Source: Ectocarpus siliculosus (lineage: Eukaryota > Sar > Phaeophyceae > Ectocarpales > Ectocarpaceae). Taken from it: a stretch of DNA of 64,000 nt. The first letter of the stretch is position 1; every line of letters begins with the position of its first letter. Under the pieces are notes generated by a model. The model ran no database searches, was not told the DNA's origin, and saw nothing but the letters and a program-made list of their open reading frames with translations. The position numbers and the translations under genes are program-made. Below are positions 1-11,359 of the stretch, in pieces. The stretch spans positions 5,350,515-5,414,514 of the forward strand of contig FN649729.1 of NCBI GenBank assembly GCA_000310025.1. The letters are read 5' to 3'.

Positions 1-586
1 GTTGTAAAACAAGCCAATTCACTTCGTGAACTCGGCAACCAGGTTACGGTTTTTTTTTTTTACCTCGTTTTTTTTTTTTTGGCGGTAACCATAATGGTGG
101 TCGAGTAGATCATGTTGTGCGGGGTGGAGAAACCTCACTCCGCGCAACGGGGGATGATCGCACCACGTTGTGTTAAAATGGTCAAGCTTCCTCGAGGCAG
201 TTACACAGTGCTTACAACTGTCTCTGGAAGTGAAAGCACCAGAAAATAAATTAAGTCATACGTAGCTGTCATCCGTACGCAAGGAAGTAAGCACAAGATG
301 CCGAACACCCTTAGCAGGATGGCAGCTCACCCTTCATGCGACTCGCCAAATACCTCACGGCGCTTCGCGCTTGGTGATGTGAGAGCCTGGTCCGGTGAGA
401 ACCCGGCGTGCTCCGTCCCGGCTTTGTAGGGATGCGAGGTCAATGGTCAAACGACTACGGCATGCACGACTATGAGTACCCCCCCCCCCCCCCCCTGGTT
501 GGGAGAATGGTAGGTTTTTCGTTCAGTCGTGTGTTGAACCAATGCTGAACGGGTAGGTCCATTCTTCAGGGGGCAGATTTTTTCAA
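1..586. other. Non-coding stretch with homopolymer runs
   Basis: No supportable gene. Two T runs (about 50-61 and 68-80) are flanked by the complementary hexamers GGTTAC and GTAACC, so the segment could fold as a hairpin. A second imperfect inverted repeat lies near 115-150 (TTGTGCGG...CCGCGCAA). A run of 17 C lies at 479-495. The stretch may be transposon debris, but nothing identifies a family. Confidence 0.4.
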
Positions 587-1222
587 TTACAACCATGCAC
601 CGCGAGAAATTGGCCAAGTGCGTTGGTCTGTACTGATTATTTTGTAGACTGCTATATGCAGGCGTAGAGTAGACGACACACACATCAATGTACCGGGTTG
701 TTTGTTCATTCGGTTTTTGATCCTCAGTTTCTGGCGTGTTGAGTCATCAGTGAGAGGTAATTGTTTGCGTTGCACATTCACGTGGAACGGCAACGTACAA
801 GCGTGTTTTTTCTGCATGCGTGCTCGCCAACTCACCAAGACTCCGACGAAAAGGTGTCGCGATCGGTGTTCGATGTCACCTATGATGGTATCATCTATCA
901 CGGTGAGCTCCGTCCACCGCCCATTCATCCAATGCCCGTAACCGTCTTCGGCTGCGTTACACACGCGCGCGCTCGAAAGTTCGAAAAATTCGGGATCTTC
1001 CCCGATGTGAAATGAAATCTGGTGTTGTTTTCTTTGCCGTGGCCGATGGCCAAGGTTGAGCTCTATTCTGGCAAAAATGTGTACGAGACATCTCTTTTCT
1101 ATCCCCGTCGGCTCGAACTCACACGAAGGTCGCTCGCCTGATCTGTTGCATGCAGTCGGGTTTCTTAGAACGTGATCAAACAGCACGGAGGTAAGGTTTT
1201 CCCAACTCACGTTGTGGTTCAT
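587..1222 (-). CDS. Uncharacterised 211-codon open frame (doubtful)
   Basis: A single uninterrupted minus-strand frame of 211 codons starting with ATG. I see no recognisable domain, signal peptide, membrane segment or repeat. Its composition (many Arg, His, Cys and Thr) resembles chance open frames of this GC-moderate DNA more than the convincing exons nearby. It lies about 1 kb downstream of the stop codon of the large IQ/WW gene on the same strand. It could therefore fall in that gene's 3' untranslated region or in spacer, since long 3' UTRs are known in brown algae. I keep it only because of its length. Confidence 0.15.
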   Translation of the reverse strand: MNHNVSWENLTSVLFDHVLRNPTACNRSGERPSCEFEPTGIEKRCLVHIFARIELNLGHRPRQRKQHQISFHIGEDPEFFELSSARVCNAAEDGYGHWMNGRWTELTVIDDTIIGDIEHRSRHLFVGVLVSWRARMQKKHACTLPFHVNVQRKQLPLTDDSTRQKLRIKNRMNKQPGTLMCVSSTLRLHIAVYKIISTDQRTWPISRGAWL

Positions 1223-2175
1223 GAGAGTCTACAGAGACATCGTCACCAAACCATGTGCCACAAAGTCAGAGACCCCAATATGCAGAGCAACAACGTTACA
1301 AGCTCTTCCGTTGTATGTTAACTGTGGTATATTGTGGTATCTGAGCCACAACACGGCGCTAAAAGGAGGAGACAACTGACATTCTCCGCTAAGTAAAGCA
1401 GGAGACAATGGGGACATTAGTCCCCCAAAGGCCGATCTCTCAGGTCGAACCGCGGCGCGATTATGCCGCGGGTTAACGTCTCGGAAGTTGCACCGCGTCT
1501 GTCTACGTGCCCTTTTGGGTGGAAAGCGCTTCTAAAGTAGGGGAAGCTAGGGCTTGGGTTGGAAGGTCCTCCTTTTCCCGCGGTTCTCGCTCTCGCATCA
1601 GCGGGTACGTGGCGGTGCTGATGCCTACGGCGGGAGGGAGCTAGAGGTTCTTCGCGTGAATGATCGACGCGTTTTTTGCCCAGGAGAAAGGGCTGTGGGC
1701 ACACACAACACAGGACAAGACATTTCAACTCGATGCTGGTATATTCTAAGTGCCATGACACATTTGTTTTCTCATGCCCACCCACCCACCCAAGCGATTG
1801 CGCCACTGCAGTCAAACGACTTTGTGCCATTGTTGTCATTGTGTCAGTAGCGGTTGTGGAGATGCTGCTGCTGCTTTTGTCGATGTCGTTGTTGTTGTTG
1901 ATGCTTGGTGGACAAGGAGTTTGTGGTGGGTATGGGAGAGTATTCGTAGCGTCGAAGGTGCCAACCAAATTAACCAACAGCAACCTTAGCACTACCAAAT
2001 CCTCTCCTCAGGTGCTTCCAACATCACCGAAACCGCCTACCTATAGGATCAACGAAATAAAACAGTTACCGGTACGCGTGAACGGCCTACATTCAACCGT
2101 CAGTGATGCATTTCATCGCTAACGCAATCGGATCACCGCGAAGAAGCTGGTGGAGTACTCTCAATGTTTTCCTGC
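1223..2175. other. Spacer / probable 3' UTR of the IQ-WW gene
   Basis: No convincing exon on either strand. The stretch lies immediately downstream, in minus-strand terms, of the TAG stop at 2176-2178, so at least part of it is likely 3' UTR. A purine/pyrimidine-biased GTT/GCT-rich patch lies around 1850-1905. Several short open frames overlap on both strands, but none has exon-like composition. Confidence 0.4.
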
Positions 2176-3042
2176 CTACTCGTCCAACCCATACGACGGC
2201 GTGGAGGGATCATACTCGCCGGCCTCTGCTTTCACCAAACCCTCCATCCCGGCAATCGAAGCAGCCTCGCCCCCCCCAAGTCCAACACTACCGTTGTTCG
2301 TCGCTGCCTTCTCCCCGAAGCCCGCGGGGAGTGGTCCTGTCGCCGGGCAGTCCATCACCCCGTCATGGAATTCTCCACTACTGTTGGCACGTTCTACACG
2401 GCCGCCGTCATCCGACGAGGCTGAACCTGGCGTCGCCCACCCCCAAGTTTCTGGAGCAAAACTCGCTGCACCGACGCCGCTAGCGCTGGCTTTGGCGCCT
2501 TCTTTCTTTTTTTCCCACGCGACATCGCTCGATCCGCCAGCAACACCTCGGGTGCTGCTATCACTCCCCTCTGGGAGGGCCCCATTTGGGGTATTGAGGC
2601 TGTTGTCATTCCCACCGACGTCTACTGTTTGCTCTGCGTTTAGGATGCCTTCTGACGGATTGTCGTACGTAAAGGTCTGCTGTGAATCCAGGTACTCCTC
2701 CATCTCTGATTCGCCGGTGCCCCCGTCAGCCTCGTCGCGCACACCAGCCGGCTGTGGTTCGTCGTCCGAACGCCCGTACCCCACGATGTCGCTTGTCCCG
2801 GCAACATAGTGCTGTACCGCGTACTGACTGCCGCCATCACTACCGGAAGCACCGGCATCGTCGAGAGCCGATGCTTCCGGCGCCTCCGGTATCGGCACAA
2901 CCGGCTGTCCCTCGATGGCTAAGGAGCTTGGCTGTTGCTCCCACGTCTCTACCGCGATGTCGGGCTGCTCGGAGATGTAGTCGAAGTCTACGAGGTCTTT
3001 CGAGCCGGGCACTGCACCGTCCAGTGTCTTGTACGACAACGG
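2176..3042 (-). CDS. Terminal exon: acidic disordered C-terminal tail
   Basis: Last exon of the IQ/WW gene, 289 codons including the TAG stop, with an acceptor CAG directly upstream (+ strand CTG at 3043-3045). The frame is phase 0 and joins the preceding exon 3298-3405. The product is rich in Asp, Glu, Gly, Ser and Ala (for example DDAGASGSDGGS) and has no folded-domain signature. It is most likely intrinsically disordered. The strong codon-level composition and exact junction make it one of the safest exons of the gene. Confidence 0.8.
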   Translation of the reverse strand, partial: PLSYKTLDGAVPGSKDLVDFDYISEQPDIAVETWEQQPSSLAIEGQPVVPIPEAPEASALDDAGASGSDGGSQYAVQHYVAGTSDIVGYGRSDDEPQPAGVRDEADGGTGESEMEEYLDSQQTFTYDNPSEGILNAEQTVDVGGNDNSLNTPNGALPEGSDSSTRGVAGGSSDVAWEKKKEGAKASASGVGAASFAPETWGWATPGSASSDDGGRVERANSSGEFHDGVMDCPATGPLPAGFGEKAATNNGSVGLGGGEAASIAGMEGLVKAEAGEYDPSTPSYGLDE

Positions 3043-6000
3043 CTGCACATTTGTACGCGCCGAAACAAACAAAATGTACTTAGTGCTCGACCGCGCCCAA
3101 TGGTGATGGATGGTGTGAAATCAGTAGCCTTCTCGATGATATGAACCTTGGTCTTAATGGGGGTTACGGGGTTCGGTTGGGGGTTAGGGTTACGACCCCC
3201 CCCCTCTACATATTTCATGTAACGCTTGGTATCCTCGCGAAGACGGTCCCGGGAAACGAAAAACGGATTAAAAAACTTGTAGGACTGACGACCTCACCCC
3301 TGTAGACGGGTTTTCTTTCGAGAAGTGCCGCGCGTCGTAGCAGGTATCGCAGAATGGCGTCGAGTCTCGGTTGCGCCAACGCGTGCTGAACTGAAGATCG
3401 CACTCCTGCAGCCAGAAGCGTTATGGGAGAAGAATGCACGCGGTTCACGGGAGGGGGTTATTATGTAGACGCGTTGATGGTCATGACCAAAACCACCTTA
3501 GAGAGAAAATACCCGACTTGAAAAAAATTCGAAGAACTTGTAGGTCTTGTAGGCAAATATTGTGGCCTCTCCTTTAGGTCTTCAAGAACATTCTGGTACA
3601 GCATACTATTTCGAAGCACGTCGTGTGGGTTACGTGGGTAGCCAATAGCATGCGCACCTTCCTCCCATCGAACATGTGTCCGAGTGGCATCAACGTCGAA
3701 ATGGAACATTCCGACGTCTCACCTTGCAAATGACGGTGCCGGCAGGCTGGGACCACTGCATCGTGTAACTCTTGGGATTGAAGTAGTAGTGAAGGTTGTA
3801 CGAACCCGGGATAACTTCCCACTGGCCGGCGGGGGGGCGGCGGAGGGTCAATAAGAGGGAGAAGTGTGGCATGTGGGCGCATGAAACCGACGGAAATGGG
3901 TACACATGCGGGTCGTTGCATCCGCGAGCGGATGAGACGTTTCGTTTCTACAGGCAGGCGGGAACTACTGCAGGTTGTGTAAAAAGAAATATCTCCTCGC
4001 CGTCGCCCCTCCCCTCTCTGGACACACCCTTGTTCGAGGAGTGCTTCTGAACAGCCCAGCTTCACACCGTTGAAGCCCGCGGTTCGTGATTGGAGGGAGA
4101 CAAGCTCTCGTGTGGCCCTTCACACAGTCGACAATAACCAATCCTCCTCCCTCTAACGCCACCTTCCGTAGTTTTCCTCTTACTCGGTCTTCAGGGTCCA
4201 CGTCCCAGCCCCCGAGTCCAGTTGGCTTCTCCCACAGATAGGTGTCAATGAGCGTGTTGTGCCAGTAGAAGGCCAGGTTTTCGGAGTCGAAGTGCTTGGT
4301 GTAGACCTCCTTCGCCCTCTTCTGGGTGATGCGTGTAGCCTGGAGCCGAAACGGAGGCGCCGAAATTCATAAAATGAAGCAGAGTGAACATCAATGACAA
4401 GCGCCGAAATCACGAAGAAACATCGTGAATGACGGTGAGCACCATAGACCACAAAGAGAAGCATCGTGAATCGCCAACAAAGGCGTAGTGCATCGCATAG
4501 CGAAGAATCACGACTCAGAAAATGAGCAGCAATTGTGAATCGCTCAGAAATGCATCGTGTATAACGGAGAGAAAAACCGTCGATCACAATGAAAGGCATC
4601 GTGAAGCACAATGAGAAGATTCAGGAATCACGAAATAAAAGGATAGTGAACTCACAACGAATCGTATCATGAATCACAAAGCTATCGCTCCAAGTCGCAA
4701 TGAGGAGCATAGTGAATCATAGAAAGACGAATGGGCAATCACAAATAGGAGCATCGTGATCACAGAAAGGAATTTTGAAATATCAAAAGAAGTATAATGG
4801 ATTTAAGAGGAAAACGTTGTTAATCACATGCTAGAGAAGAATTTCGAATCACAATAGAGAATTTTAGTGAAATACAATAGAAGCACCCTGATACACCAAC
4901 GAAAGCAATATGAACTACGAGGCGAAGCCATGTGAATCACAAGATGAAACTAGTTTACTCACGAACCGATGCCCAATGAATCACAAATAGTTGCACTGTC
5001 AGTCACAATGAGAAGACTTTTCAGTGAATCATAGGAAACCAATTGTGAATCACATCACAAACATGATCATCGTGATCACGGAGAGAAGCACCGAAAAATC
5101 CCAAACAGGTAGATATAGTGAACCACCAACAGAAGGCCACAAAGAGAATGCATAGCGAATCACAGAACGAAGCACTGAATCATATATATATATGCATTGT
5201 GATCACGGATATAAGCATCGTACAATACCAAAGAAAAGCATCATGATCACACAGAAGCGTTGTAAATCATAATGAGACCGATGGTGTAAGGACAACGCGA
5301 AATGTGCATCACGAAGGAAAGCAAGGTGAACCACGAAGAGGAGCACTGTCGTAAATCACAAAGAAAAGCATAGTGAGTAAATAGCACAATATTTAGGTCT
5401 TGTACTATGGGTTCTTGGTGTTTAAGTGGCGTACGGGCTGCGAACGAACACGATATACTGTGAATTACGGGCTCACAAAGCGAACTGGCGGTTTTGGCGA
5501 ATTGCCGAATCACGCTGACCGACCAAAACGACCGCAGAACAACGGCGAAGGAGTATTGCAGTGGAACGTTTGTGCCAAGTGGGCACAAAGCTGAGATGGA
5601 AGTATGAGGTCGACGGTGGTGCCTTCCACCCCGCGTGCATGGCTTACTTTTTGGCTGTGTCGGCGCCTTGATCGCTGAACATGGAAACAAAAATCGATGT
5701 GGTAACATCGTGATACTAGTGTACAGTACCGTGCGTACTCGCTGAAGGCACAAGTTTCAACGACTTGAAGACTACATCGCACCCACAACTCTGTCATGTT
5801 TCGTGACTCTGAAACAGCGTACTCACACTGAAGACGTAGTACATCTGCTGTATGGTCCTTGCCGCGGCGTCACAGGCTGAATCCCTGAACTTCGTCATCT
5901 TCTCCTCCTTGTCCGCCTTGACCCTCGCCTCCTCCTCCAGGAACTTGGCCGCTGCCGCCTTCATCTCCTGGTTAACTCTAGAAGACGCGACCACACCGTT

Positions 6001-8232
6001 TGTCGCAGGCAATAAAAACCACGCCAGCCGTAAGAAATGAGTGTGACAGTGTGTGCCTCTACACGGCATGATGCCAATCAAGATGGCAGGACGCGCTTCG
6101 TGGGAAGTATTTGACGAAAGAGAACATGGTTCACTTCGTTGCATCAAAATTGCTATTTCCACTGCATCAAAAGTGTTTCTTTCCTCATGTGCTTCGCCGC
6201 CGTTTTTCACGTCCATTTCCGTGGTGCACCCCTGTAGGTAGTAGAATATTCTTGTTGGGAGATAGCGTATAGCTGCAGTAGAGCATGCCCGAACGTAACG
6301 GCTTGTTCAACCGACGTAGGACCAAGAATGAAGCGAAATTCATCCAAAGTGCCCTACGTCGCGTAGCACTTCTTCGTGGTCACGTCACCGCTATTGCGTT
6401 TCGGAGTATTTCATAACCATGGTACTTGTTGTCACCCCCGTTGGCACGGAGGCAAGACTACCTCCCCTCCCTCACCATATTACATACCAGGTAGGCGTAA
6501 ACCGGGCAGTTGACGTGCGCAACTGAGAGCACACCACACAACAGACGTTCCGGGCAGCATACCTCTCTCTCTCTTGGTCCATCTTGGACAGCAAGATGTC
6601 TTCCTTGGCGATGTCCAATGCCTCGGGGGCCTCAAGATCAGCCTCCACGTCGTCGGCCATCTTCAGCACAACCTTCTTCTGCGCCTCGATTTCCGCCTGA
6701 AATTGCAACGGTTTTACAACTTTTGTTAAACTTCTGTTGCTTGTCATTCTTACCCAAAAAAAAACATTGCCCTGTCGGGTTGCTTGGGTGCGGTTGGCTT
6801 GACATGACATACGTAGCCGGTTGTGTTGAGTACGCTGGTGCGCTCGTGGTTCATTCTTCTTGAGCTGTCCGTCGCCTGAAGCACCACAAACGACTATTAA
6901 TATGCTTCCCCTCGACTCCCGCCTGAGCCGTAGAGAAAGACATTTGCTGTAGCGCGATGGGCTTGAGCTGTGGGAAGACAGCAGTGCCAAACTTGATGTT
7001 CGTTACCTTGAGCGTCTTCTGGAGGGCCTTCTCCGGCTCGTTGTCAGGGTGTGCGAGGACAGCCTCGAGCATCTTGCGGTGGGCGATGGCCCTCTTCTCC
7101 CCCTTCTCTGCCCACTCTATCTGCCACTGCTCCACGCGTTGCTCCTCGAACTGGCCAGGGCGAAACACAAGGGATGACGGCAGGGACACGATCTCCACGT
7201 CCGTCGGTGGGTTTAGCTCTTACAAATGCAACGCACGACCTTTCAGCGGAAGAAATCAGTTGCGTTAGGTGTACTAACGCCTCATGAAATCATTCACAGC
7301 CAGTGCATCCCCCTCTACATATTGTAGTTCTCCATCAATTTGTGCGTACGAAGCGGTCGGGCGGGATGGGATAGCACAGGGTGTACAAGAAAGCCATGAG
7401 TGAATCGATAGCGATACACGAAAACGGCGAGTGAACTGATTGCGATAGGAAGAGTGGTTGTGTTGGTTGTGCTGATTCTTCCTATCGTCGAGGGGTTGGG
7501 GCTAGACGGGGCTAGACGGGGGATGGCATCCAGACAATGAGACGGGAAACTGCCACTATTTGTCTGGAGGGGTTGCTTGGCGACGCCTCCAGAATCAGCG
7601 AAAACGAGCGGGAAAAAGTAACAGCGACGCAGCAGTTGGAAGGTGGGACATCCACCCACCGTCCCCATCTCCTTCAGCTTGGCTTGCACGGCGGTCACTC
7701 TCTCTACCGTTGTCGCACGCCTAAAAACACCCAATTTCTTACCGCGTAACGGTTCAGGTGTTCCATCACCAAGCCCAACTTTCCTTACCGCGAAACAAAT
7801 ATCCCGTACGGACGCAATACTATGGCCGCTCTCTACCCCGCAAATATTTTCTTTAAGCAACGCCTCCGTTCAATTTCTCACCCGTTCGGCGGCGGCCTGC
7901 TTCCTCCTTCTTGTCTCGGCGGCAACTCTATCACGCTCGCGGCGACGGTAGCAAAGGATCTGTAGAGCCGGCGATCAGGGGTGAGGGGGATGGCTGGCTG
8001 AGAGGACGAACACAAGGTATGCGACAAAAAATCTAAGATACCCGCTGTGATTCCGGTTGGGAACCATTCCTCCTCAACAAAAGACGGTCGTTTCTGACCC
8101 ATTACATTACCATCTGTATAGTTTCCTTGCTGTACGTATTTTCTCTTCGCCCTTTAGACTAGGGATTTGCACCTCTCAAAGCCGTTGGTAAGTGCTTCAT
8201 GATTACCACAGCAAACTTACTGTTGTTGTTAA

Positions 8233-8275
<43 letters not shown>

Positions 8276-11200
8276 ATTCAGGCGCACCTTGAACTTCTCT
8301 TTAGCAGTGTGCTCCTCGAGCATGGTGGACTGCTCCTGCTCCTTCTTCTGCTCCTTGAACCACGCCATCAGCTGCCGCTTGTAGACCTCTGCCTCCCTTG
8401 CCTCGCGGCTCAGCAGCTGTTGCATCTCAGCCTCCACCTGCGTACGTGTGTAGCCGGGTGGATAGACGCAAACTCATAACTACGGACGCCTCCAGCATCA
8501 ATGCAACAACGTTACTTCTTTTGAACTTTCGTCTTAAGGTGTTATCGAAGTGATCACAAATTGGTGTTTCGCAGCAAACGGCAAAAGCGAAGAGGCTCGT
8601 CTGTTGTTCGGCGTGTGAAAAACCACGAAACAACACCAAGGCAAGATCATGCGCAGACATTTTCGCGCCCAACTCGAGGGGGACGCGCAGAACTGGAGAT
8701 AATCAGTACGCCACCCCGTCCTCGCTCTTTCTGGAAAGATACATTCGGTACTGGGCATGTGATCTCCCAGGGCAAGCAAGCTTTCCGGTTTCGGGGCTTT
8801 TCCCAACCACCCCTGAATGATTACCAGCTTCTGATTCACTAGTTGTAAGACGTAGCCTGGGCCGGCAGAAAAAGGGCATATCGCTCCGTGGCCCAACGAG
8901 TACGGCATGTGTTTACATGAGTACACCCTTCCCCTGGTACACGACAAACCTCATGAATCTTGATCATCCTTAGTTTCTCGGCCTCCAGTCGGCGTCGCTG
9001 TCTCCTGGCTCTCCACAGCCTCTGCAGCTTGCTGGACGCCTTGTGCCGGCTGCGGTACTCCACCCTACCGCCGAAAAAAAAACAGAAAGAGTGAATCACA
9101 AGCTTGAAGAGTGAATCGCAAACACAGTGAGTGAATCACAAGTATACATAGTGAATCAAAATCTGGAAGAATGAGTGAACCACAAGCTTAAAGAGTGAAT
9201 CAAAAATACAGTGAGTGAATCACAAGTAAATCACAAGTATACAGAGTGATTCACAGTATACAGAATGATCCACAAGCATGAACAGTGAACCACAAGCATG
9301 GAGTGTTTACCACAAACAGAAAGAGTGAATCACAGCTTGAGGAGTGAATCACAAACATAAAGGGTGAATCACAACCTTGAATAGTGAATCACAAACAGTA
9401 TATAGAGTGAATCAAGATCTTGAAGAGTGAGCCACAGGCACGAGGAGTCAATCGCAAAGATTCAGTATTGTGAATCACATATAAGAGGCATCGTTCAACG
9501 GCCGGGAAAGGGCGAGGGGCGACGGACTTCGTCACTTTTCACAGCAAATCATCTGTGCTTTTCGCAGAACACAGGGTAAATAGTGCAACTGAGTAGGAGC
9601 AACAATCCCGTGTTCCACTGGACGCGTCTGTTTAGCTAGTCCTTTTCAGGGAGCTTCAACGCACTCTTTTTGTTATGGTTTTTGTGCTCTTTTTCCTCCT
9701 CGGTTGGGCATGAAGCTATGAAAATGATGCCTCACACGGCAGAGTCTACTGCACTGCCCTCTGAGCAACTTCCATCGTGCGTTCCGCTAGATGCGTCGTG
9801 TACAGCTTGTACTGTCTAGGGAACTTCATCTTACATATGCTTTCCTTACCTTTGCCTTGTTTGACCCCTCCGTTCGGGCATGAGGTAGTGACAATAATTA
9901 GCACGATTTTGCACGGTAGAGAAAACTGCACCGCCCTAGTCTCCCCGAGGAATACAAAGCAAGACCTTTCAGGTCGTTGTCACCGCGTCGCTGACAGTCC
10001 CGCCGGGCTTACCTCTCCACTTCAGCGTCGATGACGGCCATCTCTCGGTCGAAGTACTCCTGCGGCACGAGAGCACCGCCGTAACGGTCGGAGAACACGT
10101 AGAACCGATCGGAGAGTTAATACCCTTCGTGCGATAATGCTTGAAGGACACGAACGGTTGTTGAAAAGTAATAATCGCACGAGGTGACCCCGGATGGTGG
10201 TTAATGGATGTATATACCCGAAGGTGTAGGCTGTATTTACCGAAAAGGCTGTACGTACTGAAAGATTTAGGCCAAAAAAACGGAAAGGCGTAGGATGCAT
10301 AGATACCGAAAGGTTTAGGCGGCCGCCAGCACAGGTGGGACGAAGCAATAATACACACGCACACTGTGGTGTTATCTCCCCGATTAGCACGTTAACTGCC
10401 GGTCGAAAGAGAGGGGAGCGAGACACTCAAAGGAAAATAACACGCACGTTGAAGAAACAGTCAGGCCTCAATGGTAGAAAGCATTTGCGTTTCAACAGGC
10501 CTGGCGACCTTGCCCAAATCTCCGATTCTGGGTCTGGGTGTAGTGCAAAACGAAACAGAGGCGCGCTTTTGTTTGCCTTGTGCACACCCAACCTAACAAT
10601 TGAACCGCACCTCGGACTCACCATTGTCTTCGTTTGCGGACCACAACCACACAAATGTTGGCGAGGACACTGATTTTCGAGGGATTACCACACACAAATC
10701 CTTTTTTGCGTCCCGTGCAAATCGCTTTTTCTCGGTACAGCTTTGATTGGAGCATACCAAACACTACCGAAGCAGGCAGGCGATCCGCTTGCGTGCCACC
10801 CCTATATTTGTGCTTGGACACGGGTGGTGCAATCACTCTCGAGGCGTAAAGGTCCAACTTCAGTGAACAGGACGAAACTCGCCTGCAGCATGCATCTTGC
10901 CCTCTTTCTGCCCAGAGCCCCCCGGAAGAATCTCTGCACACAGGTGGCGGAGAGGTGCTTGGTGCGCATCCAGCTCACGAACTTTCTCCTCTGCCTTACC
11001 CCCCGGTAGACGGCCTGTTCCCGACACACATGCGAGGTGTGTGTCGGGGCGGTGGGCGTTGGAGTGGGTCTGCTGCCGGGACGCAGCACGGACTACAAAA
11101 GCGCCTTTCCGGAGTACAGCGCAACAACAAGAGCAATTATTTCTCTCGGGCTGGAGGCCTCATCCAAAATACACATAGTTGCATTAAATGATCCTGGCCC

Positions 11201-11323
11201 AGAGCAATAGTACAATGGTTGTCTTCCTCTTCTCTGCCCGCACACGTAAGGCGGCGTACATCAACATTTCATATATCCATACAAATGTGTAATTCAACAA
11301 CCTATTTCAACATTGGGAAATGG

Positions 11324-11359
<36 letters not shown>

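Noticed and set aside
3160-3200. Telomere-like GGGTTAGGGTT
   Set aside because: Only one or two degenerate units inside an intron; not a telomere or interstitial telomeric array.
2988-3297. Exon-like reading SYKFFNPFFVSRDRLREDTK with IIEKATDFTPSITIGRG
   Set aside because: It lies in the intron between 3298 and 3042. The preceding exon has a strong GTGAGG donor and the flanking exons join cleanly in phase without it.
8159-8437. Poly-Asn extension of the exon at 8288-8437
   Set aside because: The donor AAG-GTGCGC precedes the (AAC)n tract and the next exon joins in phase; the tract is intronic.
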